Shown here piece by piece: positions 33,421 to 45,042 of a stretch of 64,000 nucleotides of DNA. Source of the DNA: Epinephelus fuscoguttatus. Its lineage: Eukaryota; Chordata; Actinopteri; Perciformes; Serranidae. Location of the stretch: assembly GCF_011397635.1 (NCBI RefSeq), contig NC_064762.1:22035479-22099478 (forward strand), written 5' to 3'. The notes under the pieces are model-generated. The model was given only the letters and a program-made list of their open reading frames with translations. It did not search any database and was not told the DNA's origin. Both the position numbers and the translations under genes were made by a program. Numbering within the stretch: the stretch's first letter is position 1; each line of letters begins with the position of its first letter.

Positions 33421-34181
33421 AGACAAAAAACAAACATGAACTAACAAAAATGCTCCTCCTATGTTAATAATTGGTAATCTACACAAAATAAAGTACAGTA
33501 AATGCATTAAATACAAACTGTAACCAGTATTTGTAAGAAAAGAAAAAATTAAACAAGCTCAGAAACTGCATTGTCCATTTAAATTATTCATCATTCATTT
33601 ACTTCATTGTCTAAATCCTTCACAAATGTTATAAAGGAACTCCATTTATTCTCAAATGTGTTGATGACCCTTTAATATGTACAGTGTCCTTTCTAATGGA
33701 AGGCTTGATAACATCATACTCTGAATTTTTATGCACCAATTTGTGCCCTTTCTGCATCAAATTATGCATATATGTATATTCATATATGTTTACATTTAAT
33801 ATTGTCAAAATTAAAGTCATCTGCTGCTTTAATGTGTTTATCTGTGGGGCCAATGTGTGTATAACAGACATGGCAGATAGCGTCTTTGGATGCTTGTGTT
33901 GCATTCAAATAAGCTTGGAAATTCTACGTTTGTAACAGTGAATTATATACAGAGATACTGTTGACTCACAGTTCCTACAAGGAAACTAACGATTTCTCAA
34001 CCCTCGTGCTCCGTTATCTGGCGTCTTTTAAACACAGCCGCAACTCACACACAACTTTGCAAATTCTGAAAAACATTAACTAGTTGCATGTTTATCGAAG
34101 TAAACTGCTTTTGCCGTAAGGAAACGTTCAGGGCTGAGTAGTCAAATTTCCTGGTGTCTTGAAGTAAGCGCGGAGCGTTCT

Positions 34182-34195
34182 GTTACCAAGGAGAC
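34182..34195 (+). promoter_or_regulatory. RFX X-box in the tcte1 leader/promoter
   Basis: GTTACCAAGGAGAC fits the X-box consensus RYYNYY-N(1-3)-RRNRAC exactly (GTTACC-AA-GGAGAC). It lies just upstream of a probable first-exon donor (CTGCAG then GTAAGAAG at 34224). RFX factors drive ciliary genes, and the gene downstream encodes an axonemal protein. Confidence 0.65.
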
Positions 34196-34629
34196 AGTTG
34201 AAGCTCAGAGCAGCGCACTGCAGGTAAGAAGTTAACTTTTGAGGCGTTTATAGCGTTATATTGAGTTTTGTGTATAATTAAATGATATAAAACAAGTTTA
34301 CAACTTTTTACCTGTGTTTTTTAACCATTCAACATTTAGCCGTAGTAGTAAGCTAGTCACCGTTTAGCTAACATTAGCGTGGAAGGTCTGCTAACGCTTT
34401 AGCTTACTTTATACATAGTTTTAGCTAGCAGCAGAATGTGTATGTATATATTTAGACTGTAGTTGCGATGTTTTAGCCCTTAAATGGCATTAAACAAACT
34501 ATTATCACATACAAAATATTGGGAAATAAGCAGGAATATATCTGCAGTTGTTTGGATGTGTAACTTTAATGTTTAACTTTATGTTTCTTCTTTTTAATCA
34601 GAGGATAGTCAAGACAAAACCCTACAGCA

Positions 34630-37600
34630 ATGTCCAGGTCTCTTTATCCTCCAGGAGCCACACACAGTTCAACTGAAGACTTCAGGAGGATGAGGAGGGT
34701 CATTGCTGAAGATCCAGACTGGTACCTGAACATAGTGCCTTGTTTATCAGATCTGTGTCTGCAGAGCATTGTGAGAAACTTTGAAGGTATGCTTCTCTTT
34801 TAGTGTCATAATTACACACATTTTTATGCACCTGTGATATAAATTGAGCTGTATGTAAACTTACCTGTTACAGAAAAGCCCATGTTTGAAGTCCTCACAC
34901 CCACCCACAGAGACTTTGTGCTGGAGAGACTGTCTACCTCCCTGCCCCTGCATGTGACAGCCAACTTGATCAGTGATGGTGTCTACTGGAAGCGGTGCTG
35001 CGAGGAGCGCTGGGACCTTTGTGATGTCTTTCATTACGGCCACAGCTGGAAACGAATGTTCTTTGAGAGGCACATGGAGAACATCATTGAGCTTTTTATC
35101 CCTGATGTAACAGAACCAAAGGTAGTTCTAGACATGGTGCCTCTTTGTAAAGACTATGTCAAGAGGCTGGACATCTCCCAACTCCTGCCACCCATCAAGG
35201 AGCCCCAGAAGGAGGAGGAGGAATATGGCTCTGAGTTAGCAAATGAGAATGAGTATGACGGGCCGTCTATGGACCACTTTGACTTTAACATCCTGCTCGA
35301 CAAGCTGACGAACCTAGAGGAGCTCCATTTGGTGTACAGGGTCAAACAGTGTGGTATGAACTTTGAATGGAAGATGTTTGAGATGACTGACAGAGATTGT
35401 GAGTCCCTCGCCAAGGCCCTTAAGTCCTGTAAGACTTTGAAGGTATTGACTCCTACTCACTGGTTTATGGCTTTGTGCCTTTAGTAGCTCCTTGCAAAGT
35501 ATGTGGCCTGATTGTGTGTTTGATGTAATTCAGCACTTCCGACTTTCTTGCCAGTTACAAAGCATCATTTACAGACATTATACAGTCCCCGATGTCGTGA
35601 CCACCAAAGCATTATACTCATGATCAATTTACATCAAAGGAAAGACAGCAGAGCCTCTAGCTGCAGCCTAGAAAAGTCACTCTTTGACAAAAAAGTTTTA
35701 TCACATTAACTTATTACAGCATGAGGACATGTTGTATATCTGCTACTGATCTCTGTGCACGATAAGGGAACTGTACAAGAGATTGTTGGAGTTGATATCA
35801 GGGCTGCAACTAATGATTGTTAAATCTGTTAATTATTTGTGCATTAAATAATAATATAGCAGAAGATTGAAAAATACAACTTCCAAGGTGACTATACCAA
35901 CAGTTTCTTTTGTACAAAACCCAAATATATTTAATATACAACAACATTAAACTGACAAAAAAAAGCTAGAAACAGTGTAGGCATGGCATTTTTGTGTGAT
36001 AAATTACTTTTGCAACTACTTAAAGTTCCGGTGTGTAGGATTTAGTGGCATCTAGTGGTGAGCTTGCAGATTGTAAGCAACTGAAACTTCTCCAGTGTGC
36101 CAAGCATGAAGACGTGAGAGTGAGAATGCGAATGGTCCTATCTAGAGCCTCTTTTTGGTTTCTCCGTCCTGGGCTACTGTAGAAACAAAATGGTGGACTC
36201 AGTGAAAGAGGCATAAACAGCTCATTCTAAGGTAACAAAAACACAATGATTCTTAGTAAAACATAGTTATAAAAATTATATTCAATTTCTGCCAATATAT
36301 CTCCCTAAATTGTGGGACCGCAACCTTTGCTATCAAAAGAGCCATTTTTGGCATGAATCGTTTTTTCAATTTGCCTGGAGCTGCAATACATATTTGTGCT
36401 TTATAATAAAGGTAATACAGCCTATTAGGTGTAAATTAACAGTATTACTAATGGTTCTAAGTGAGCATTCATTGATATGTTTTAGTACAAGGTGGCTACT
36501 CTGCAGTGGGCTGGTTATAATTCTTCTGTATACATTGCACATACAGTTTCCTGTTTTGCTCTGAGACTTTTTCTTTTTTGGATTTGGAATCAATAGCTAG
36601 CCGCCTTGGATCGGCGGTTTGGTGCTGCTTCTGCAGTGATGCGGGCACTGCGCCGGACCGTAGTGGTGAAGAGGGGGCTGCGCCAAAGGGCAAAGCTTTC
36701 AATTTACTGGTCCATCTACGTCCCAACTCTCACTTGTGGTCATGAGCTCTGGGTAGTGACAGAAAGAATGAGATCACGAATACAAGTGGCTGAAATGAGT
36801 TTCCTCTGTGGGGTGGCTGGGCTCAACCTTAGAGGTAGGGTAAGGAGCTCAGACATCCGGAGGGAGCTCGGAGTAGAGCTGCTGCTCCTTCGGGTTGAAA
36901 GGGGTCAGTTGAGGTGATTGAGGATTACATATCTTATCCAGCAGGTTGCCTACCCCTGCCCTAAACCCTACAGACTGGACCTTTAATTTAAAAAAAAAAA
37001 AAAGTCATTTGACTAATTTATCAATGAACAAGTTGTTTCACTGCCAGTTGATATTTGTTTGATTGTCTTACTTAATTTTACATTCTATAAAGCAGAGTCT
37101 CTCACCCATTTGTGTTGCTCCTGCTGTAAATAGTATTTAAACATGTGGCAAGTTCATACTGTTATTTTAAAGGCCTGTGCCCAATTAAGTCTTGTCTGTG
37201 CACATACTGATTAAGTTTTTGTGCTACTCATCACATAATCTTAACAATCTTATTAATAATATCTTGTTTCTGCAGCTTCTAAGGCTCCATCTAAGCCACA
37301 TTGAGGATAAAAAGTGCCGGCTGCTGGTGAAATACCTCCTGGACCACCCGTCCCTGAGGGAGCTCGACTTCTCACACAACGTGATCGGAGACAAAGGAGC
37401 CAGAGCCATCTGCAAACTGCTCACCAGGAGTAAACTGGAGGTTCTGAACATGTGTGACAACAATATCACAGGCCTGGGAGCCAAAGCCATAGCTCACACC
37501 TTGTCCAACAACTCCACCCTTTTGTCTCTCAACCTGCGTCTCAACCGTTTAAAAGACGAGGGGGGGCAGGCTATTGGCAAGGCCTTGGTGAACAACAACA

Positions 37601-40381
37601 CCCTGCTTCACCTGCACCTGGGAGCCAATGAGGTAACAGGGCTCACTGCCATGGCACTGTCTGAAGTTCTTGTTCAGAGTAACACCCTGAAGAGCATCAA
37701 TCTGTCCTGCAACAACCTGGGTGTGGTGAGTAAATTGCTATTCTTAGATTCACGCTAACAGGGGAACAGTAAATATAAAGTTTTATGTGAGCTTGGTGCC
37801 AAAGAAGCCCATGTTGTCTCTGATACAAAAAGGGTTCATATTTTTAGTGGCATTTTTGGGACGTTTGTGACTCAGCTTGTCAAGCTTAATTTGGCATAAA
37901 TTTGATTAGTCACACGTGTTTTGTTAGACCTAATTCTGCATGGAGATCATGTAGGTGTGTGTCTAATTAATAGTAATGAAATAATCATAATTGCACTTTA
38001 AGCACTTTGTATGTGGAAGCTACTAAAAAAATACAGGCTTCATTAGCTAATATTACCAGCAGAATTAATTCATGGTTGGTTTTTGTCTTTTATGGGATTT
38101 ATTGACAATAAGAAAAATATAGAATATCACCTTTATTACAGTGGGACCTTTTTAATTTATAGGGGTAGAATGTGTGATGTCCCTAACCCTCAAAGCCTTT
38201 GATTTTTGTGTTTTAACAAACATTAAAGGTCCAGCATGTAGAAGTTAATGGGATATAGTGGCATAAATGGGATATAATATAAGTATCACCACATGAAAAT
38301 ATTAATCGATTTGTTTTCGTTACCTTAGAATGAACCGTTTACATCTACATAGGGAGCGCGCTCTCATCCACGGAGATCGCCATGTTGCACCGCCATGTTT
38401 CTACAGTAGCCCGGAAAGTACAAAACCAAACACTTGCTCTGGACAGGGCCATTTGCGTTTTCGTGTTTTCACCTTGGCCACGTAAATAAAAACTCCTCTG
38501 TGACAGGAGCGTCAGAAAAACACTGATTTGTAACATGACAGTTTTTCAGTGTTTTTTGCAGTTTACATCACCAGATCCATTTGTTTGGGAGAGGAATAGA
38601 TCTCTGCAGATAATTTGGCTCCTGTTAAAATCCTCCTGAAGATCTGGGTCATAAGTACAGTGAGCACAGATTAGCAGGGGTTGGAGCAGGTGGGCCATCT
38701 CCGAAGTGCTGAACAGCATCAGAGAAACACTGGTTTGTAACGTGAAACTTCTTTATTCAGTATTTTTAGCGGTTTTAATCACCTGGTCTGTTTGTTTTGG
38801 AGAGGAGGAGACCTCTGCAGATAATTTGGCTTCCACTAAAAACTTCCTGAACAATGAACACTGAAGGAATTCTAACCAGGAGCAGTTTCAGCTGGTTGAA
38901 ATCTGCAGCCTCACCACTAGATGCCACTAAATCCCCCTAAATCTTACACACTGGACCTTTTAAGGTTTCATCATTCAATGGGAAATTAATTGGCAACAAT
39001 GTTGACAATCGTTTAAGAAATACCAAACTTCACTGATGAATGTTTTGGGAGATTTCAGACTGTTGTTCTGAACAAAACAAGCAATTTAAATATGTCAACT
39101 TGGGCAACTTTGCAGCATTTTACAGACCAGATTAACCGTGAAAATAACCAGCCAGTTACTCAAATAAAGAGTCCTACATCCAATAGTTGTGTCAAGACGT
39201 ATAATAAAGAAATGCAAGGCTGTTGCTGCAGCAGCCCGGGTTCGAATCCAGCCTGTGGCCCTTTGCTGCATGTCATCACCTCTCTCTCTCCCCCCTTCAC
39301 GCTTACCTGTCCTGTCCATTAAAGGCAAAATGGCCCAAAAAATATCTTTAAAAAAAAAATTATAAAATAGCAAATTATACTTGAAAGGTGTTTCGTGCAG
39401 TAATTGTCCGGTACCGTTTTCAAACAGTATCTGTGGTGAAAGTGAACGTGAAAAGCAAACCTAATTTTCTTCATTTGGTGTTTTGCCTTGCTATATTTGT
39501 GTTTCTTTCGGTGCTGTGTCTGAGATTTTTGTAGCTTACTCTCGGATGCATGCTGCTTAGAGTCTGGCACCTGGTTGCTCACCTGCACATTGTGCCCAGG
39601 AACGTCCTGAACAAAGTAAAATAAGATGAAAATAAGAAAGTACAGGCAGAGGGCAGAATCACTGCAGATAAATACACTGCCACTCACTTCTAGTGTATCA
39701 TAAGTGGGGACTGAGAGGGATTACTCTACATTATTTGTTAGGAAAATCCTATTCAGTATACCTTTTAAAATGTATGTCTTTTACCATAAGAATGCAGCAA
39801 GTGGTTCCGCTGAGTCGGGGGAAGCACTTTAAAACCCTGGGTTATTTTGAAACACTGGATTTCCCTCCCAAAGCATGCTCTTGCTTGTATAGACATAGTA
39901 TGCTGATGGCAACAGACAGAATCTCTTGAAAGTACAAGGCTTTTCAATTATTCATAGATACGTGTGGAAAACATGCAATAATGGAAAGCTAAGTAAGTGT
40001 TGCTTCCCTGTGAGAGGTAGATCAGATTTTGCCCCTGTCCTCCTCAACATTTCACTGTAGTGTATATGTCTGACTGGAATAAACTGCGGAAGATCAAAAA
40101 TCACCCACACAGCAGAAATCCAACGTGCAGAACCATCAATATCTGTGACCTTGGTCGACTGTTCACAAAAATAGAAATGCTTCAGACGTAGCAATAAAAC
40201 ACAGATGACACTCACAATAAGCAGTTTTGAGAGTGTGGGCTTTTTTGGACAGCAAGTTGCCGGGGGTGATTTTTCAAGGTTATCTGGACTGTCTTCAGAC
40301 CTTTACAGGACGGCATCCTGTGATGTGTTCAACATGGACATGCATCAGTGCCAAGTGTGTTTGTTTGTACTCTCTCCCTAC

Positions 40382-40439
<58 letters not shown>

Positions 40440-40610
40440 GATGGAGGTAAAGCTCTGGAGAAGGCGATGTCTCACAACACCAGCATAACAGAATGTGACT
40501 TACGTCTGACGGAGGTTGACGAGCAGAGCGCTTCCTTCATCAACCAGGTGGTGTGGAAGAACAAGAGTTTAGAACAAAAGACCCATGCTGGAGAGGATAA
40601 AACCAAGTAA
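34630..40610 (+). CDS. tcte1: TCTE1 / DRC5, dynein regulatory complex subunit 5
   Basis: Four coding exons join in phase: 34630-34786, 34874-35442, 37276-37725 and 40440-40610, giving 448 residues (human about 500, with a longer N-terminus). A non-coding first exon probably ends at 34223; the coding exon acceptor is at 34600-34601. The N-terminal part has RRMRRVIAEDPDWYLNIVPCL, LPLHVTANLISDGVYWKRCC and GHSWKRMFFERHMENI. MNFEWKMFEMTDRDC leads into leucine-rich repeats of the RNase-inhibitor type from about residue 235 to 430 (LRELDFSHNVIGDKGA, LEVLNMCDNNITGLGA, LLSLNLRLNRLKDEGG, LKSINLSCNNLG). DRC5 is part of the nexin-dynein regulatory complex of motile cilia and sperm flagella. The gene converges on tmem151b, matching human 6p21.1 as I recall it. 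Intact. The last exon has an unusual TG-repeat acceptor. Confidence 0.94.
36311..36958. mobile_element. hAT-like element nested in the TTAA MITE
   Basis: Left end TGTGGGACCGCAACC and right end GGTTGCCTACCCCTG are decayed inverted repeats. Flanks CCCTAAAT (36303-36310) and CCCTAAAC (36959-36966) are an 8-bp target duplication lying inside the MITE terminal sequence. It contains a LINE piece. Confidence 0.72.
36602..36916 (+). mobile_element. RTE/Rex3-like LINE fragment inside the hAT-like element
   Basis: Encodes a reverse-transcriptase tail: DRRFGAASAVMRALRRTVVV, LSIYWSIYVPTLTCGHELWV, MRSRIQVAEMSFLCGVAGL, RGRVRSSDIRRELGVELLLL, RVERGQLR. Both the 5' part and the 3' end are missing. The family is the same as 11114-11411, so the open frame is not a host gene. 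Confidence 0.85.
37276..37725 (+). other. tcte1: tcte1 coding exon 3 (frame-neutral, between inverted repeats)
   Basis: 450 bp, exactly 150 codons, with phase 0 at both ends. It encodes most of the leucine-rich repeats. TTAA elements in opposite orientation flank it (36020-36986 plus, 38223-38963 minus). Confidence 0.9.
38223..38963 (-). mobile_element. TTAA-bounded MITE with two internal units, minus orientation
   Basis: Read on the minus strand it starts TTAAAAGGTCCAGTGTGTAAG then GGGATTTAGTGGCATCTAG. It carries two copies of the ~210-bp unit (AGACCTCTGCAGATAATTTGG appears at about 38808, an equivalent at about 38603), and ends at TTAAAGGTCCAGCATG (38223). Confidence 0.85.
39215..39360 (+). 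mobile_element. 5'-truncated tRNA-derived SINE
   Basis: AAGGCTGTTGCTGCAGCAGC, CCGGGTTCGAATCCAGCC (box B), CCTTTGCTGCATGTCATCAC and ATTAAAGGCAAAATGGCCCA with a poly(A)-like end. It is the same family as the full copy at 63114-63303, missing the box A half. Confidence 0.85.
39400..39766. repeat. Second copy of the 54973-55744 repeat family (partial)
   Basis: GAAAGTGAACGTGAAAAGC, CTTGCTATATTTGTGTTTC, GGATGCATGCTGCTTAGAGT and a right end CAGTATACCTTTTAAAA parallel the copy at 54973-55744. Left boundary unclear. Confidence 0.55.
40385..40437 (+). repeat. (TG)n microsatellite abutting a splice acceptor
   Basis: About 26 TG dinucleotides run directly into TAG and the start of the last tcte1 exon at 40440. 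The nearest pyrimidine tract (CTCTCTCCCTACCTC) is displaced upstream of the repeat. Confidence 0.96.
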
Positions 40611-40698
40611 ACATCAACATCTGCCATTTGAATACGAACCCATCTTTATTGGTGATTAATTCCTGCCTAGCACAGCCACATCAGAGCATGACCACTGT

Positions 40699-41359
40699 GG
40701 CTACGTTCACATTACAGGGCTTATTGCTCAGTTCAGATTATTTCTCCAGATCAAATCTCTCCGCCTAGACTGTTCACATTCATGTTTGAAGGGATCCACA
40801 TCTGACATCAGTGTAAACAAATCCAATAACGTCACACACGTGCGCTGGAATAACAACAAAAAGCCTCACATTAAAGGCATTTGGGGAAAAAGTGAGGCCA
40901 CAATGTTGAGGGTTTCACTGAGGAACACATGTCCAGGGCTACATTCTAATGTCTCTGTGGTGTCTCACGACAACACTGTCACAACATGTAGACAAGCTGT
41001 CTGCGTCTGGCACTGAGTCGCTATTGGCTGATGACTGGTGCAGCTTGGCACAGCAGCAGTGCAGAGTTGGCAGCCTTTGGTAGTTTAAACAGACTGCTCT
41101 GACACTGTATGGTGAATGATCTGCACCCGCCCAGTGAAGTCTCATGTGAGAAAACCATGGCTGTATGGAAAACGCACATGAATTCTGATATGACCGTTCT
41201 CACAGCAGTCACATGGCCAGTGATCGGATGCATTGGATTTAGGAGCACATATGAAAGTGGCAGAGATCTAATTGGGAAAAAATGGGTTTCTTTTTCTTTG
41301 TGACATTAAAGCAAAGAAATCAGATTTGGGCCACATTTGTTTGTAATGTGAACGTAGCC
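40699..41359. mobile_element. MITE with GGCTACGTTCACATTAC termini
   Basis: Left GGCTACGTTCACATTACAGG and right TTGTAATGTGAACGTAGCC are inverted. No coding content. The target duplication is not evident. It lies 89 bp after the tcte1 stop, so it may form part of the 3' UTR. Confidence 0.85.
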
Positions 41360-41639
41360 TATATGCCAACTCTGCATCTCAAACTAAACCAAATATATAG
41401 CTATACCTTCAAGAGTAAATGTTGCTGTAAGAGGAAAAATCTATCTACTATTGGATACTTACCTTATTGACATTGTTGTGTCCATTTTGATATTTGATGG
41501 CTCATATTTCTGATGTGCATAGATAATTAGCAAAATTTAACTGATGTGATTACACATCAGGATGTGTCTACTATCTTGTCCCTTGTTGCTGCTGAAAACA
41601 AATGTGTACAAACTACACGCACATAGACAGTGATTGTCC

Positions 41640-42130
41640 TCCTGAAACCATGTGTCCTCTTATGAGGGCATCACATTTTGGGTTTCCCTGCACCTTATAC
41701 TTCATTCTACTTAACTTAGACCTGATAGTCTCATTCGTGGACACTTTTTTGCGTCATCTAGTGGTAGTAAGAGCATAATTCACTAATCCATGTAAAAACA
41801 AGATGGCAGCCATCTCTGTCAAGACAGTCTGCAGCCAATCCCGAAACAAAAGCGGACAAGGTCCAAATCCTGATCACATTTTATGGTTGAAAATTGTTTA
41901 TTTATGATTAATAATGTGTGTAGTTTGATATGGCAACAAATTTGACCAATTTCAGCAACAGTAACAAGCTAAGACACTGGTAATTAGGTAGTACTCGTCT
42001 TAGGATATCAAGACTTTATTGTCGTCTCGTTTGAGGACAATGGGACTTTATTATCATCTTGTTTGAGGATGTTGGGACCAATTAGGTGTGACAGACTGTC
42101 TCCACAGACAAAAGGACAGTCCTTGCTTGG
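41640..42130. repeat. Repeat-derived stretch with a ~31-bp tandem duplication
   Basis: GACTTTATTGTCGTCTCGTTTGAGGACAAT is followed by a diverged copy (GGACTTTATTATCATCTTGT) at 42012-42075. Surrounding TGTCCTCTTATGAGG motifs resemble a fish interspersed repeat of unknown class. Confidence 0.4.
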
Positions 42131-42735
42131 AGTATGAAAGAAGGACAATTCATCCAGTAACAAAATGATCAAATCACAAGAGATTTAGCTTTGTTGTATC
42201 ATTTGTAATTTAGTTTTTTAACGTTCAGTCATTGAAATAAATTTTTTTATACTTAATTACACACTGTGACTATTAAAAATAAACCTAACTTTGCCCTATG
42301 AGGACATCATTTTTTTTTTCCTAAAACTACTTCCTGTTCAAAGACAGGGTTTTGTTATACTTACCAGGTTCAACTGATCCCAAGCAGCTCAGAAGCTGAG
42401 GTCTCAGGAGGCTATGTCTCATCAGCAAATATTAAAACATAGTTTTACACTAAGCATGACATACTGACATTTTCTGGGATGTGGCAACAGTTGTGAAGGA
42501 ATCTTGTGTTACATCCTTGAGCCTCAGTCAGTGAAGGAAATGTAAAAGAGGCCTCAAGGTCAGGCTGTTTGACCTTTGTTATGAACACACTCCATCTTTG
42601 GTCTCCCAGTTGTGGTGGAGGGAGTACAGCTGCCTAGATAAGGGCAGATGAATCAGCTCTGTTGCCATAGCTCCCAAGGCTAAGGGGAAGGGAGATTGCC
42701 CTATGCTCGAGAGTCTCTTTTAGATATGTGCATTT

Positions 42736-43342
42736 TAGGGCTGTCAAGCAATTAAAAAAAAAATCTAATTATTAATCTAAATTAATCACATATACTGTAT
42801 ATCAATTTTTGTTGTAAAACTATTTTTAAAATTTCAATTCAAATGAATTTTGGCAGATGCGTCGTAGTAAAGCAGCCGGATTTTGGACACAATCGTCCCC
42901 GTCCTCTGACACCGAAACTGGCCTGCAGTCCATTTTGCAAAAGAGTTAGTTAGCCGGTAACAGGTAGACTTAATCAGTTTGCGTCTGAAGGCCTGGTTGA
43001 GCATGGCTTGACGAGGCTGGCTGCTAGCGCTACCATCTGAAGCTGTGCTAGCTCAGACCTCCGCGTTCGCTGCTAAATGCTTTGCGTTGAGGTGACATTT
43101 CAGGCTTTAAGTTCTCCAATGGTACGAAAATTCCTTACTGCAGAAATATAAATCTTCCATTCACGGGGCCATGAAGCATCGTCTCGTCTGCCTCCATCAT
43201 GTGACAAAGCCACTGTGGCCTTCACTGACACACTGGGTCAAAGGGCACCATGGAACACCATTAATCAGCATCACATTTTTGTAATGTGTTATTTTTTCTG
43301 TTATTAATTAATCAAAATCAACGTGTTGTTTTGACAGCCCTA
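42736..43342. mobile_element. hAT-type MITE with perfect 8-bp target duplication
   Basis: Starts TAGGGCTGTCAAGCAATTAA and ends GTTTTGACAGCCCTA. GTGCATTT at 42728-42735 is repeated exactly at 43343-43350. Confidence 0.92.
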
Positions 43343-43350
43343 GTGCATTT

Positions 43351-45042
43351 TGTAAGAGACAGTTGAGGTGATTTCAAGCGAGCTAGGTGAGCATGCTTGT
43401 TTTTTAAAGTCAGTCACCAACAGAAACCTCACATAGCCATAGATTGGGACAGAATAACCTTATCTGGGAACATGGAGTAACTTGTAAGGGAATACTGTTT
43501 GGGTTAAATGCAAGAACTGGGCAACCCTCAGAATCTCTGGATGGCAGACAGTGTTACACTCTCTATGTTGAGCTGCGATTCTCTCCAGTCGAGACTTCAT
43601 TAAATACTGCATACGATCCATCAAAGTGTCCTGAGGTCTTCTTCAGCTATTAAATCATCAGCTCTGAAAATGTCTGTCTTAAAGTAATTCATGACACATA
43701 TTTTAGTGAGCATTTCAGTTTATTTAGAAGCCTTTTTTTTCCATGTTGATACACCCATTTGGTATTCAATCCTTATGCAACATCAAGGCAACGTTGTGGT
43801 GGTGTTGGAATACATACAGACTTGTGTTTTTTTAACCTACATCTACTGACTAATAATATAGTAGTAACACCTTTGCTAGGCAGCAACAAAACATGTTTGT
43901 AATAAATCTTGCAAGATTACTTTTTTTATTTTCTAGAATCACATGAAGAGAGGCAAAGCTGCTCTGTATGTTGATGGCGGACCAGCACATCTACAGATGA
44001 TACAATACTGATATTCTTGAGATCAGTAATCGGTATCAATAATCACCCAATCATTTTCCTTAGAAATGTGTCTTTGTGTTTATGAGTGTGTGCGCCTGAT
44101 CCGAAATCAGTCAAATCGTTAATAACGTTACACAAAGGTGTATCAAATGTAATCTAAAAAGTGGGTTTAAAGGGAAACAAACATCATTTAAAACAGTAAA
44201 TGAGAAGCAGCACAAAGATGCTGTTGGCTGTGTTGCCTGACACATTTTACACCCGATTGTATTGCCGTTTTCAAATCAACAAACTCACCATTTAACATCT
44301 TCACATCAAAAACGTCCCTGCTTCAGTCACCTCTACGTTTGTGCGACACATTCAGCTAAGAACAAGATCCACGTCGACAGTCACTCTAACCTCTCGCCTC
44401 TATTTTATTTACAGTACAAATCCTTTCTGCCCTACGGTCTTGAAAAACCACAAAAATCATTTAAATATAAAAAGACAAACCCCCCGAGCATTTTTGAGTG
44501 AAAGAGTACATATCATAACAACCTAATCTACTTAATACACACGATAAAGGGTTCAGTGCTTTGCATGACAACAGCTTTTATGCTAACAGTCGTCTGTGGA
44601 GGAAAAATGTCTAGTTATGAACCTTCCAGTCAGATTTAGAACCTTTTTTTTGGTCGCTGTTGTTATGTAAACATTGCACTGGTAAACACAATTTTCTATT
44701 CTTACACATGACTATTTATGGATCACAGTGAAGCCATCTGAGAGGCTTGTTGGCTAATAAGGAATGAGAGAATGTGATGACTTCAGTATAAAACAGTGAC
44801 TAAAATCCAAAATTGTATCCCATGTGGAGTTTGCATGCTTGTCCTTGTGGTTTACTTACAGTTCTACACTTCACCCCACAGTACACGGACAGTGATTCCC
44901 AATGCATGCTGGGATTTAATCCAGCCCTTCATGAGAAACTGAATGAATGAATGAGTTTCAATCCCTGCATCTCATTTGGTTTCCCGTTAAAATGCTATTC
45001 ATTTTGCTCAAAAAGGTTGTATGGTACATCATCCATTGACCA
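43351..45042. other. Intergenic region tcte1 / tmem151b, no gene seen
   Basis: AT-rich, no exon or RNA gene recognised. Short open frames near 43444-43653 and 44262-44526 have no domain signal. Confidence 0.45.

Larger units (their letters stand above)
36020..36986 (+). mobile_element. TTAA-bounded MITE in tcte1 intron, split by a hAT element
   Basis: Starts TTAAAGTTCCGGTGTGTAGG then ATTTAGTGGCATCTAGTGG, and ends CCCTACAGACTGGACCTTTAA. The body is interrupted at 36311-36958 by another element. Plus orientation. It lies 290 bp before tcte1 coding exon 3. Confidence 0.85.

Noticed and set aside
36606-36917. 103-residue plus-strand frame that looks like a gene
   Set aside because: It is the tail of an RTE/Rex3-like LINE reverse transcriptase inside nested transposons.
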